From Klenkia soli (GTDB taxonomy: Bacteria; Actinomycetota; Actinomycetes; Mycobacteriales; Geodermatophilaceae): a stretch of 64,000 nucleotides of DNA. This document shows, in pieces, positions 8,451 through 16,493 of the stretch. The first letter of the stretch is position 1. Each line of letters opens with the position of its first letter. A model generated the notes under the pieces. That model was not told where the DNA came from and ran no database searches. It saw only the letters and a program-made list of their open reading frames with translations. Position numbers and translations under genes: made by a program. The DNA lies in NCBI RefSeq assembly GCF_900103975.1, contig NZ_FNIR01000006.1:248001-312000 (forward strand), written 5' to 3'.

Positions 8451-9293
8451 ATGACCACGGGGGCCCGGCAGCGGGTGCACGACGCGCACCGCCACCTCGG
8501 CGTGCTGCCCGCGTTCCCCTTCTACGGCGGCCCGCCGGTCAACCCGGACACCACGGCGCGGGCCACCATCGCCGAGCTGCGGGCCGACCTGGATGCCGAG
8601 GGCACGGAGTTCGCGCTGGTCATCCCCAACTACGGGGTGCCCGACCCGACGGCGTCGTTCGCGCTCAACGAGCTGGTCGTCGAGGCCGCGCAGACCGACG
8701 AGCGGATCCGGGCCGGGCTGTGGACCAGCCCCCGCCCGCAGGACGCCGTCGCCACCGAGAAGGCCCTCGCGCTGGCCGGTGAGCGGGGTGTCAGCGCGCT
8801 CAAGCTGTCCTTCCTGCTCGGCGGCCGGGCCACCGACGACGACTGCCGCCCCCAGCTCGACGCGATCTTCGCCGCAGCCCGCGAGCACGACCTCGTCGTC
8901 CACGTCCACACCAGCCCCGGCGCGGCCAGCGACGTCGACGAGGTCGGCCAGCTGGTCGACCGGTACGCCGACGACGTCGCTGTCCACCTGGTGCACATGG
9001 GCGGCGGCATGAGCGGCCACATCAAGCTGATCGGGCAGAAGTTCTTCGCCTGGGTCGCCGCCGGCAAGCGGGTCTACACCGACACCAGCTGGGCCATCGG
9101 CTTCGCCCCGCGCTGGTTCGCCGCCGAGATCGACCGGCACGGCATCGGCCACGACCGCGTGCTGTTCGCCTCCGACCAGCCCTGGGGCGACTTCGAGGGC
9201 GAACACGCCCGCCTCGCGGCGGCCACCGGGGACGGCGAGCTCGCCGACCTGGTGTTCCGCCGCAACTTCGAGCAGCTCCACCGCCTGACCTGA
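8451..9293 (+). CDS. Amidohydrolase-family metal-dependent hydrolase
   Basis: Probable cytoplasmic TIM-barrel hydrolase of the amidohydrolase-2 (COG2159) type, 280 residues. The N-terminal VHDAHRHLG gives the first-strand metal motif (HxH), followed by LKLSFLLGG, a second-barrel HVHTSPG, VHLVHMGGG and the C-terminal SDQPWGD, where the Asp is the usual proton-shuttling, metal-binding residue. Substrate unknown: hydrolase and decarboxylase members share this fold. There is no obvious ribosome site before the ATG at 8451, so the transcript may be leaderless. It lies 31 bases ahead of the MSMEG_0572 homologue and leads the Nit1C run, so it probably acts on a product or precursor of that pathway. 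Confidence 0.8.
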   Translation: MTTGARQRVHDAHRHLGVLPAFPFYGGPPVNPDTTARATIAELRADLDAEGTEFALVIPNYGVPDPTASFALNELVVEAAQTDERIRAGLWTSPRPQDAVATEKALALAGERGVSALKLSFLLGGRATDDDCRPQLDAIFAAAREHDLVVHVHTSPGAASDVDEVGQLVDRYADDVAVHLVHMGGGMSGHIKLIGQKFFAWVAAGKRVYTDTSWAIGFAPRWFAAEIDRHGIGHDRVLFASDQPWGDFEGEHARLAAATGDGELADLVFRRNFEQLHRLT

Positions 9294-9324
9294 CCCGCAG
9301 CACCCACAACCAGGAGGACGCCCC

Positions 9325-9858
9325 GTGACCACGCCCCTTGCCACGCCCGAGGAGATCAAGGCCAACGCCGAGGCCAGCCTGGCCGAGATCCCGCACCCCT
9401 CGCTGCCCAAGGGCAGCAACCTCTACGGCTCGACCAAGATCTTCCCGGACTACCAGGCCGGCGAGGGCGAGAGCTACCTGACCCTGGTGCACGGCATCGC
9501 GCACGAGTCGTCGGTCAGCTTCGTGGCCTGCCTGCAGGCGCTGCGCGCCCTCCGCAAGGGCTACGAGTCGGTCCTGTACTTCTACGGCCCGGCCGCGATG
9601 AACGCGATGGCCACCCGCGGCTTCCCGACCACCGGCGACTCCGCCTTCCCGGGCGAGCAGAACATCAACTCGCAGATCGAGAAGTTCATCGAGGAGGGCG
9701 GCACGGTCTACGTCTGCCGCTTCGGGCTCAGCCTGCACGGCCTCCGCGAGGAGGACCTGATCGCCGGCTGCATCCCCTGCCACCCGCTCGACGTGCAGGA
9801 CGCGCTCATCCACTACGCCCGCAAGGGCGCGATCATCAACAGCACCTACAACCTCTGA
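9325..9858 (+). CDS. MSMEG_0572/Sll0783 family nitrogen-starvation response protein
   Basis: Small conserved protein of 177 residues with no characterised catalytic activity, recognised by its blocks SNLYGSTKIFPDYQAGEGES, VLYFYGPAAM and YVCRFGLSLHGL and the ending NSTYNL. It belongs to the conserved nitrilase cluster Nit1C; the Synechocystis homologue Sll0783 is induced by nitrogen starvation and is needed for normal PHB accumulation. The fold suggests a DsrE/F-like small-molecule or sulfur-relay protein, though I cannot show this. GTG start at 9325 with a textbook AGGAGG. Eleven bases separate it from the radical SAM gene. Confidence 0.88.
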   Translation: MTTPLATPEEIKANAEASLAEIPHPSLPKGSNLYGSTKIFPDYQAGEGESYLTLVHGIAHESSVSFVACLQALRALRKGYESVLYFYGPAAMNAMATRGFPTTGDSAFPGEQNINSQIEKFIEEGGTVYVCRFGLSLHGLREEDLIAGCIPCHPLDVQDALIHYARKGAIINSTYNL

Positions 9859-9869
9859 GCCGCGCGGCC

Positions 9870-10934
9870 ATGACCCGGACGACGAGCACCCGCGTGGACG
9901 TCGCGATCCTCGGCGTCCGGGTCGACGCCCCGGTCCGGAGACGGGCCGGGGCGGGCCCCAGCGACGACGGCCACGTCCTCCTGGACGGCAGGGGGACGGC
10001 GCTGCCGCTCAACGCCGACAGCCCCTACTCGATCAGCGGCGGCCGGCTGCTGCTCGACGGTGCCGACCTCGGGTTCGACGCCGAGGTGATCGAGCGCCCC
10101 CGCTTCTACGACCTCACCACGGCCGAGGGGGTGCCCTACGAGCAGCTCGCCCGGCTGCACGGCAAGGACGTCCTGGCCACCACGGTGGTGCAGACCTGCA
10201 TCCGGTACGACGAGGCCGACCGCTGCCGGTTCTGCGCCATCGAGGCCAGTCTCGCCGCCGGCTCCACCACCGCGGTGAAGACCCCGGCCCAGCTCGCCGA
10301 GGTGGCCGAGGCCGCCGTCCGGCTGGACGGCGTCGCCCAGATGGTGATGACCACGGGCACCACCAACGGCCGCGACCGGGGCGCCCGGCACCTGGCGCGC
10401 TGCGTCCGCGCAGTCACCGCGGCCGTGCCCGGCCTGCCGATCCAGGTGCAGTGCGAGCCCCCTGCCCCGCAGGACCTCGACGCCATCCAGGAGCTCAAGG
10501 ACGCCGGGGCCACCGCGATCGGCATCCACGTCGAGTCCCTGGACGACGACGTGCGGGCCCGCTGGATGCCCGGCAAGGCCACCGTGCCGATGAGCCAGTA
10601 CCGGGCTGCGTGGGCCGAGGCCGTGCGGGTGTTCGGCCGGAACAAGGTGTCGACCTACCTGCTGGTCGGGCTGGGGGAGGACCCAGACGAGCTGGTCGCC
10701 GGCGCGCTCGACCTGGCCCGGCGCGGGGTCTACCCGTTCGTCGTCCCGTACCGGCCGCTGGCCGGCACGCTGGCGATGGCCGACGGCGTCGGTGCCCCCG
10801 ACCCGGCCGTGCTGGAGGACGTGACCGCGCGGGTGGCCGCGGGCCTGCGAGACCTGGGCATGCGCGGCGCCGACCAGGGCGCCGGCTGCGCGGCGTGCGG
10901 TGCCTGCAGCGCGCTCCAGGCGGCCGGCGCATGA
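9870..10934 (+). CDS. MSMEG_0568 family radical SAM enzyme
   Basis: Cytoplasmic iron-sulfur enzyme of 354 residues, the radical SAM member of Nit1C clusters. The cluster-binding cysteines are Cys110, Cys119 and Cys122 (TCIRYDEADRCRFC), giving CX8CX2C rather than the canonical CX3CX2C. Later TIM-barrel strands show MVMTTGTTNGRDRG, IQVQCEPPAP and GIHVESLDDDV. The C-terminus has CX2CX2C (Cys340, 343, 346), a plausible auxiliary cluster site. Its reaction is not known to me. The stop overlaps the start of the next gene (ATGA), so it is co-translated with the GNAT/AIR-synthase protein. Confidence 0.88.
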   Translation: MTRTTSTRVDVAILGVRVDAPVRRRAGAGPSDDGHVLLDGRGTALPLNADSPYSISGGRLLLDGADLGFDAEVIERPRFYDLTTAEGVPYEQLARLHGKDVLATTVVQTCIRYDEADRCRFCAIEASLAAGSTTAVKTPAQLAEVAEAAVRLDGVAQMVMTTGTTNGRDRGARHLARCVRAVTAAVPGLPIQVQCEPPAPQDLDAIQELKDAGATAIGIHVESLDDDVRARWMPGKATVPMSQYRAAWAEAVRVFGRNKVSTYLLVGLGEDPDELVAGALDLARRGVYPFVVPYRPLAGTLAMADGVGAPDPAVLEDVTARVAAGLRDLGMRGADQGAGCAACGACSALQAAGA

Positions 10935-12367
10935 CCGAGCAGGGCTCCACCGAGCGGGTCTCCTGGGACCGCAACGTGCTGCTGGTCGACCACCGGCTGC
11001 CCGTCGCCCGCCCGGGCTGGCAGCTCGAGGAGGCCGACGCCGCGGGGGTGCGTGCCCACCGGGAGCTGCGGCGCCGGGCGTTCGTCGAGGAGCAGGGTCT
11101 GTTCGCCGGCACCGACCTCGACGACACCGACGCCGACGCCCGCGCCGTCGTCCTGGTGGCCCGCGGGTCCGACGGCGCGGTCCTCGGCGGCGTCCGGCTC
11201 GCCCCGGCGGATCCGGGCGCGGCCGACGTGGGCTGGTGGACCGGCTCGCGGTTGGTCGTCGCCCCCGGCAGCGCCCCCGGCATCGGCCCGGCCCTGGTGG
11301 CCGCCGCCTGCGCCCGCGCCGAGCAGGCGGGTGCCCTGCGGTTCGACGCCACCGTGCAGGACCGGTACGCGGGGATGTTCGCCCGGCTCGGCTGGGCGAG
11401 CACCGGGGCCACCGTGATCGCCGGCCGCCCGCACACCGCCATGACCTGGCCGATCGGCCGCCTGGCCGCACTGGCCCGGGCCACGAAGGCACCGCTCGGC
11501 GGTCTGCTCGCCGGCCTCCACCTCGGGGGCGCCGGCTTCGTCGGGGACGACGGCGCCCCGGTGCCCGGCACCGACGTCGTCGCCGCCTGCGACGCGATCC
11601 TGCCCTCGATGGTCGAGCGTGACCCCGAGTGGGCCGGCTGGTGCGGGGTGCTGGTCAACGTCAACGACCTCTCCGCCATGGGTGCCGCCCCGCTCGGCCT
11701 GCTGGACTCGATCGGCGCCCGCGACGCCTCCTTCGCCGCCCGGGTCGTCGCCGGTCTGCGCGCCGGGTCGCAGGCCTGGGGCGTGCCGGTGCTCGGCGGG
11801 CACACCCAGCTCGGCGTCCCGGCCGCGCTCAGCGTGACCGCCCTGGGCCGCACCGACCGGCCGGTCCCGGCCTCGGGCGGCCGGCCCGGCCAGCGCGTCC
11901 GGCTGACCGCCGACCTGGGCGGGGGCTGGCGGCCCGGCGCCACCGGGCGGCAGTGGGACTCCACGACCGGCCGGACGACGGCCGAGCTGCAGCTGATGGG
12001 GTCCGTCGTCGCCCGCACCGCCCCGGCCGCGGCCAAGGACGTGTCGATGGCCGGCCTGGTCGGCACCCTCGGGATGCTGGCCGAGGCCAGCGGCTGCGGC
12101 GCCGTGCTGGACGTCGCGGCAGTGCCCCGCCCGGACGCCGCGACCGTCGGGGACTGGTTCACCTGCTTCCCCGGCTCCGCCTTCCTCACCACCGACGACG
12201 CGCACCGCGCCGTCGCCCCCGCGGGCCCGGCCACGACGGCCACCTGCGGCGAGCTGGTCCCCGGCTCCGGCGTGCAGCTGCGCTGGCCCGACGGCTCGAC
12301 CACCCCCGCCCTGACCGGTCCGGTGACCGGCCTCGGTGCATCCCGCACCCCCGAGGAGAACCCGTGA
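10931..12367 (+). CDS. MSMEG_0567/Sll0787 family fusion: GNAT acetyltransferase + AIR-synthase-like domain
   Basis: Two-domain protein of 478 residues. Residues about 25-165 are a GNAT-type acyltransferase (RRRAFVEEQGLFAG, then the acceptor and CoA-binding strands around APGIGPALVAAACARAEQAG). Residues about 170-470 are a PurM/AIR synthase-like ATP-binding domain (HLGGAGFVGDDGAPVPGTDVV, VNVNDLSAMGA, VPVLGGHTQLGVP, KDVSMAGLVGTLGMLAE). In other Nit1C clusters the two parts may be separate (MSMEG_0567 and sll0787). The ATG at 10931 overlaps the previous stop; the longer upstream frame is only a shadow. It may activate a carboxylate or amide with ATP and acylate an amine, but this is inference. 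Confidence 0.87.
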   Translation: MTEQGSTERVSWDRNVLLVDHRLPVARPGWQLEEADAAGVRAHRELRRRAFVEEQGLFAGTDLDDTDADARAVVLVARGSDGAVLGGVRLAPADPGAADVGWWTGSRLVVAPGSAPGIGPALVAAACARAEQAGALRFDATVQDRYAGMFARLGWASTGATVIAGRPHTAMTWPIGRLAALARATKAPLGGLLAGLHLGGAGFVGDDGAPVPGTDVVAACDAILPSMVERDPEWAGWCGVLVNVNDLSAMGAAPLGLLDSIGARDASFAARVVAGLRAGSQAWGVPVLGGHTQLGVPAALSVTALGRTDRPVPASGGRPGQRVRLTADLGGGWRPGATGRQWDSTTGRTTAELQLMGSVVARTAPAAAKDVSMAGLVGTLGMLAEASGCGAVLDVAAVPRPDAATVGDWFTCFPGSAFLTTDDAHRAVAPAGPATTATCGELVPGSGVQLRWPDGSTTPALTGPVTGLGASRTPEENP

Positions 12368-13215
12368 CCACCTTCGCCGCCGTCGCCGCCCCGTTCGGCC
12401 GTGACCTCGACGCCGCCTTCGCCCGGATCGAGGGCCTCGTCGCCGACGCCCGGGCCCGCGGCGTCGGCCTGCTCGCGCTGCCCGAGGCCACCCTCGGCGG
12501 GTACCTGGCCTCCCTCGGCGACCACGGGGTGACCGAGGTGCTGCCCGAGCACGCGCTCCCGCCCGCGCTGGACGTCGACGGCCCCGAGGTCGCCCGGCTG
12601 GCCCGGATCGCGGGGGACGTGGTGGTGACGGCGGGCTTCTGCGAGTCCGACGGCACCGCCCGCTACAACACCGCGGTCGCGGTGACCGGCGACGGCGTGC
12701 TGGGCGTGCACCGCAAGGTGCACCAGCCGCTGGGGGAGTCCAACGTCTACGCCGCCGGCGACGGCTTCCGGGCCTTCGAGACGCCGGTCGGCCGGATCGG
12801 CATGATGATCTGCTACGACAAGGCCTTCCCCGAGGCGGCCCGCACGCTGGCCGTCGACGGCGCCGAGGTCGTGGTCTGCATGTCGGCCTGGCCCGGCTCC
12901 CGCACCGGTGCGGCCGCCGACCTGGCGCAGGACCGCTGGACCCGCCGGTTCGACCTGTTCGACCAGGCCCGGGCGCTGGAGAACCAGATCGTCTGGGTGT
13001 CGGCCAACCAGTCGGGCACGTTCGGGTCGCTGCGGTTCGTCTGCAGCGCCAAGGTCGTGGGCCCGGGCGGCGACGTGCTGGCCACCACCGGCGTCGCCCC
13101 GGGCACGGCGGTCGCCAGCGTGGACGTCGGCGAGGCGCTGGCGGGGGCCCGCCGCTCGATGGGGCACCTGCGCGACCGGCGTCCGGACACCTACGGGCTG
13201 GCGGTGTCGGCATGA
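12364..13215 (+). CDS. Nit6803-type nitrilase (Nit1C cluster)
   Basis: Carbon-nitrogen hydrolase of 283 residues that should cleave a nitrile or amide to the carboxylate and ammonia. The catalytic triad is intact: Glu41 in LPEATLGGYL, Lys118 in VHRKVHQPLG, and Cys150 in GMMICYDKAFPE. Further family blocks are ENQIVWVSANQSG and KVVGPGGDVLA. GTG start overlaps the previous stop (GTGA). Nit1C has been linked to growth on cyanide or to nitrile metabolism in some bacteria, but the natural substrate is unsettled. A second, catalytically altered copy lies two genes downstream. Confidence 0.92.
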   Translation: MTTFAAVAAPFGRDLDAAFARIEGLVADARARGVGLLALPEATLGGYLASLGDHGVTEVLPEHALPPALDVDGPEVARLARIAGDVVVTAGFCESDGTARYNTAVAVTGDGVLGVHRKVHQPLGESNVYAAGDGFRAFETPVGRIGMMICYDKAFPEAARTLAVDGAEVVVCMSAWPGSRTGAAADLAQDRWTRRFDLFDQARALENQIVWVSANQSGTFGSLRFVCSAKVVGPGGDVLATTGVAPGTAVASVDVGEALAGARRSMGHLRDRRPDTYGLAVSA

Positions 13216-14540
13216 CGCTGACCGAGGACGCACCCACCCGAACCGGACTCCCGCAGCACGTGCCGGTCGCCGTCGTCGGCGGCGGGCAGGCCGGGTTGTC
13301 GATCTCCTGGCACCTGGTGCAGCGCGGCGTCGAGCACGTCGTGCTGGAGCGGGAGACGGTCGCGCACGAGTGGGTCGACGCCCGCTGGGACACCTTCTGC
13401 CTGGTCACCCCGAACTGGCAGTGCCAGCTGCCCGGCTGGCCCTACACCGGCGACGACCCCGACGGGTTCATGCTGCGCGACGAGATCGTCGACTACGTCC
13501 GCTCGTACGCGGCCTCGTTCGACCCACCGGTGCACGAGGGCGTCGCCGTCACCCGGCTGTCCCCGGCGGCCGAGGGTGGTTACACCCTGCTGACCAGCGC
13601 GGGCGAGCTGCACGCCGACCAGGTGGTGCTGGCGGTCGGCGGCTACCACCTGCCCGTCGTCCCGCCCTGGGCCTCCGCGCTGCCCGAGCGGGTCACCCAG
13701 CTGCACTCCCAGCAGTACAGGAACCCCGAGCAGCTGCCCGCGGGCGACGTGCTCGTGGTGGGCACCGGCCAGTCCGGGGCGCAGATCGCCGAGGACCTGC
13801 ACCTCGCGGGCCGCCGGGTGCACCTCGCGGTCGGCAGCGCGCCGCGGATCGCCCGCCGGTACCGCGGGCGGGACGTCGTGGCCTGGCTGCACGACCTGGG
13901 CCACTACGACATGCCGGTCGAGCAGCACCGGGACGGCGAGGCCGCCCGGGTCGGCACCAACCACTACGTCACCGGCCGGGACGGCGGCCGGGACATCGAC
14001 CTGCGCACGTTCGCAGCCCAGGGCATGCAGCTCTACGGCACGGTCACCGGCCTGGTCGACGGCGTGCTGACCTTCGAGCCGAACCTGACCGCGCACCTGG
14101 ACCGGGCCGACGCCGTCGACGACAGCGCCAAGGACGTCATCGACCGGCACATCGCCGCGGCCGGCATCGACGCCCCGACCGAGCCGCGCTACGTGCCGGT
14201 GTGGGCGCCGGAGGAGGACCCGACCGCCCTGGACGTCGAGCGGGTCGGCAGCGTGGTCTGGGCGATCGGCTTCCGCGCGGACTGGTCGTGGGTGCGGGTG
14301 CCGGTGTTCGACGGTGCCGGGTACCCCACCCACGTCCGCGGGGTCACCGCCGCACCCGGGCTGTTCGTGCTCGGGCTGCCCTGGCTGCACACCTGGGGGT
14401 CGGGCCGGTTCTCGGGCATCGCCCGGGACGCCGAGTTCGTCGCCGACCGGATCACCGAGCTGACGACGGCGGGCACCCGCACCGGGCTGGGCAGCGCCCT
14501 GGCCGCGGCCGCCGCGTCGTCGGCCTCCCGCATGGCGTGA
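13212..14540 (+). CDS. MSMEG_0569 family flavin-dependent oxidoreductase
   Basis: Class-B-monooxygenase-like flavoprotein of 442 residues. It has an FAD Rossmann motif VAVVGGGQAGLSISWHL near the N-terminus (glycines about 23-28), a second dinucleotide motif VLVVGTGQSGAQIAEDL near the middle for NAD(P)H, and a C-terminal GLFVLGLPWLHTWGSGRFSGI block typical of this Nit1C flavoprotein. It probably oxygenates or dehydrogenates an intermediate made by the radical SAM enzyme, nitrilase and acyltransferase. Its ATG overlaps the nitrilase stop and its stop overlaps the start of the nitrilase paralogue. Confidence 0.88.
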   Translation: MTLTEDAPTRTGLPQHVPVAVVGGGQAGLSISWHLVQRGVEHVVLERETVAHEWVDARWDTFCLVTPNWQCQLPGWPYTGDDPDGFMLRDEIVDYVRSYAASFDPPVHEGVAVTRLSPAAEGGYTLLTSAGELHADQVVLAVGGYHLPVVPPWASALPERVTQLHSQQYRNPEQLPAGDVLVVGTGQSGAQIAEDLHLAGRRVHLAVGSAPRIARRYRGRDVVAWLHDLGHYDMPVEQHRDGEAARVGTNHYVTGRDGGRDIDLRTFAAQGMQLYGTVTGLVDGVLTFEPNLTAHLDRADAVDDSAKDVIDRHIAAAGIDAPTEPRYVPVWAPEEDPTALDVERVGSVVWAIGFRADWSWVRVPVFDGAGYPTHVRGVTAAPGLFVLGLPWLHTWGSGRFSGIARDAEFVADRITELTTAGTRTGLGSALAAAAASSASRMA

Positions 14541-15352
14541 GGATCGCGGCGGTCTCCGCGCACTTCGGCCGGGACGTCGACGCCTGCGCGGCGAAGGTGG
14601 AGGCGATCACCGCGGACGCCCGGGCGCAGGGCGTGGACCTGCTGGTCTTCCCCGACGCGACGATCGGCGGCTACCTCGGCGGGTTCGACGCGGTGGGGGA
14701 GACGGGGCTGCCGCCGGCGCTGGCCGCCGACGACGACGTCTTCGGCCGGGTGGCCGCCGCGGCCGGCCCGACCGTGGTCTGCCTGGCCTACCGGGAGGCC
14801 GCCGACGACCGGTTCTTCAACAGCGCCGTCTGCCTGACCGGGGACGGCGTCCTCGGCCGGCACCGCAAGGTGCACCAGCCGGTCGGCGAGCTGGCGGCGT
14901 ACTCGGCCGGCGACGCCTTCACCGCCTTCGACACCCCGGTCGGTCGGCTGGGCATGCTCGTGGACTACGACAAGACGTTCCCCGAGGCCGCCCGCACCCT
15001 GGCCGGTGACGGCGCGCAGCTGCTGGCCTGCCTGTCGGCGTGGCCGGCGTCGCTGACCAACCGGGCGCCGCGGTTGCTGCAGGACCGGCAGTCCCGGCTG
15101 TTCGACCTCTACGACTGCGCCCGCGCGGCGGAGAACCAGGTGGTCGTGGTGTCGGCCAACCAGACCGGCACGATGGGCCGGCTGCGGTTCCTCGGCCAGT
15201 CCAAGGTGGTCGGCCCCGGCGGCGACGTGCTGGCCCGCACCTGGGCCAAGGCGGGGCTCGCGGTGGCCGACCTGGACGTGGCCGGGGAGGTCGCCCGCTC
15301 CCGGCTGGTGCTCTCCCACCTGCGGGAGCTGCGCCCGGAGGCCTATCGATGA
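14537..15352 (+). CDS. Nitrilase-family paralogue lacking the catalytic Cys and Glu (probable pseudoenzyme)
   Basis: Protein of 271 residues that aligns throughout with the nitrilase at 12364-13215 (shared FGRDVDA, HRKVHQPVGE, AYSAGD, FPEAARTLA, ENQVVVVSANQTG, KVVGPGGDVLAR). Two of the three catalytic residues differ: Glu is replaced by Asp40 (FPDATIGGYL), and the nucleophile Cys by Asp143 (GMLVDYDKTFPE, codon GAC); only Lys111 remains. The frame is intact and it is held in the operon by 4-base overlap with the flavoprotein gene, so this is a maintained gene rather than decay. It may be a structural or regulatory partner of the active nitrilase (nitrilases form spirals) or bind a substrate without cleaving it. 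Confidence 0.85.
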   Translation: MRIAAVSAHFGRDVDACAAKVEAITADARAQGVDLLVFPDATIGGYLGGFDAVGETGLPPALAADDDVFGRVAAAAGPTVVCLAYREAADDRFFNSAVCLTGDGVLGRHRKVHQPVGELAAYSAGDAFTAFDTPVGRLGMLVDYDKTFPEAARTLAGDGAQLLACLSAWPASLTNRAPRLLQDRQSRLFDLYDCARAAENQVVVVSANQTGTMGRLRFLGQSKVVGPGGDVLARTWAKAGLAVADLDVAGEVARSRLVLSHLRELRPEAYR

Positions 15353-15362
15353 GGAGGCCCTC

Positions 15363-16478
15363 ATGAGGATCGCGCTGCTGACCTACTCGACCAAGCCCCG
15401 CGGCGGCGTGGTGCACACCCTCGCGCTGGCCGAGGCGATGGCCCGGGCCGGGCACGAGGTGCACGTCTGGTCGCTCGGCCGGGGCGGGGACGACGCGTTC
15501 TTCCGGCCGGTCGACCCCGCGGTGACCCTGCGGCTGGTGCCGTTCCCCGATGTCCCGGGGGAGGACGTCGGGGCGCGCATCCTGCGGTCGATCGCCGTCC
15601 TCGGGGCCGCGTTCGCCGACGAGGACTACGACGTCGTGCACGCCCAGGACTGCATCTCCGCCAACGCCGTGCCCGACTGCGTCCGCACCGTGCACCACCT
15701 CGACCGGTTCACCACCCCCGAGCTGGCCGCCTGCCACGAGCGGGCCGTGGTCACCCCCCACGCGCTGGTCTGCGTGTCGGCCGCCGTGGCGGGGGAGGTG
15801 GCGGACGGCTGGGGTCGGACGGCGACGGTCATCCCCAACGGGGTCGAGGCCGCGCGGTTCGCCGTCGCGGCCGGCCCCGACGGCGCCGCGGGACGGCAGC
15901 GCTGGCGGGACCGGCTGGGCCGCTACGTGCTGGCCGTCGGCGGCATCGAGCCGCGCAAGGGCACCCTGGACCTGGTCGAGGCCATGGCCTTGCTGCGCGA
16001 CCGGTGTCCCGACCTCGAGCTGGTGGTCGCCGGCGGCGAGACGCTCTTCGACTACCGCGACTACCGGGCCCGGGTCGACGCGCGGGCCGCCGAGCTCGGC
16101 GTCCGACCGCTCGTGCTCGGACCGGTCGACCACGAGCAGCTGCCGACCCTCGTCGCGGGGGCGCAGGTGTTCGCCTTCCCCTCCACCAAGGAGGGCTTCG
16201 GGCTGGCCGCGATGGAGGCGCTGGCCGCCGGCGTCCCGGTCGTGACCCGCGACCTGCCGGTGCTGCGCGAGGTCTTCGGCGGGACGGCGGCCTTCGCCAC
16301 CGACCCGGCAGGCCTGGCCGACGCCCTGGTCGACGCCGCGGCCGCGCGCGACCCGGAGCGCCTCGCGGCGGGCCGGGCGCTCGCCCTGGCGCACGACTGG
16401 GACACCGCCGCAGCCGCCCACCTCGCGCTCTACGACCGGCTCGGACGTCGACCCCTGGCCACGGTAAGGCAAGGGTGA
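15363..16478 (+). CDS. MSMEG_0565 family glycosyltransferase (GT4)
   Basis: Retaining GT-B glycosyltransferase of 371 residues, the last gene of the Nit1C run. The N-terminal domain opens RIALLTYSTKPRGGVVHTLALAEAM, the family's hallmark; the C-terminal nucleotide-sugar domain has VAVGGIEPRKGTLDL and the EX7E motif in PSTKEGFGLAAMEALAAG. ATG at 15363 with GAGGAGG upstream, 10 bases after the nitrilase paralogue. It probably glycosylates the cluster's small-molecule product. No homologue of MSMEG_0570, another common Nit1C member, is seen here. The 3' end carries the iron box of the following operon. Confidence 0.88.
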   Translation: MRIALLTYSTKPRGGVVHTLALAEAMARAGHEVHVWSLGRGGDDAFFRPVDPAVTLRLVPFPDVPGEDVGARILRSIAVLGAAFADEDYDVVHAQDCISANAVPDCVRTVHHLDRFTTPELAACHERAVVTPHALVCVSAAVAGEVADGWGRTATVIPNGVEAARFAVAAGPDGAAGRQRWRDRLGRYVLAVGGIEPRKGTLDLVEAMALLRDRCPDLELVVAGGETLFDYRDYRARVDARAAELGVRPLVLGPVDHEQLPTLVAGAQVFAFPSTKEGFGLAAMEALAAGVPVVTRDLPVLREVFGGTAAFATDPAGLADALVDAAAARDPERLAAGRALALAHDWDTAAAAHLALYDRLGRRPLATVRQG

Positions 16479-16483
16479 CCTAA
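16465..16483. promoter_or_regulatory. IdeR/DtxR-like iron box upstream of the siderophore operon
   Basis: TAAGGCAAGGGTGACCTAA matches 13 of 19 positions of the DtxR/IdeR consensus. It lies 11 bases before the GTG of the first iron permease and overlaps the end of the glycosyltransferase gene. Iron-bound IdeR would repress the importer. Confidence 0.65.
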
Positions 16484-16493
16484 GCTCCCCGTC

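Noticed and set aside
4830-9419. A 1529-codon open frame on the minus strand
   Set aside because: It runs opposite lldD, hxlR, the exporter and the amidohydrolase; the translation is low-complexity Ala/Arg/Gly/His with no domain. It is a shadow caused by the high third-position GC of the genes on the other strand.
12908-14536. Apparent N-terminal extension of the nitrilase paralogue over 1.6 kb
   Set aside because: The extension translates the nitrilase and flavoprotein genes out of frame. The GTG at 14537 overlapping the flavoprotein stop gives a full-length nitrilase-family start.
14537-15352. Nitrilase paralogue as a pseudogene
   Set aside because: The frame is intact, start and stop are coupled to neighbours, and conserved non-catalytic motifs are retained, so loss of function by decay is unlikely.
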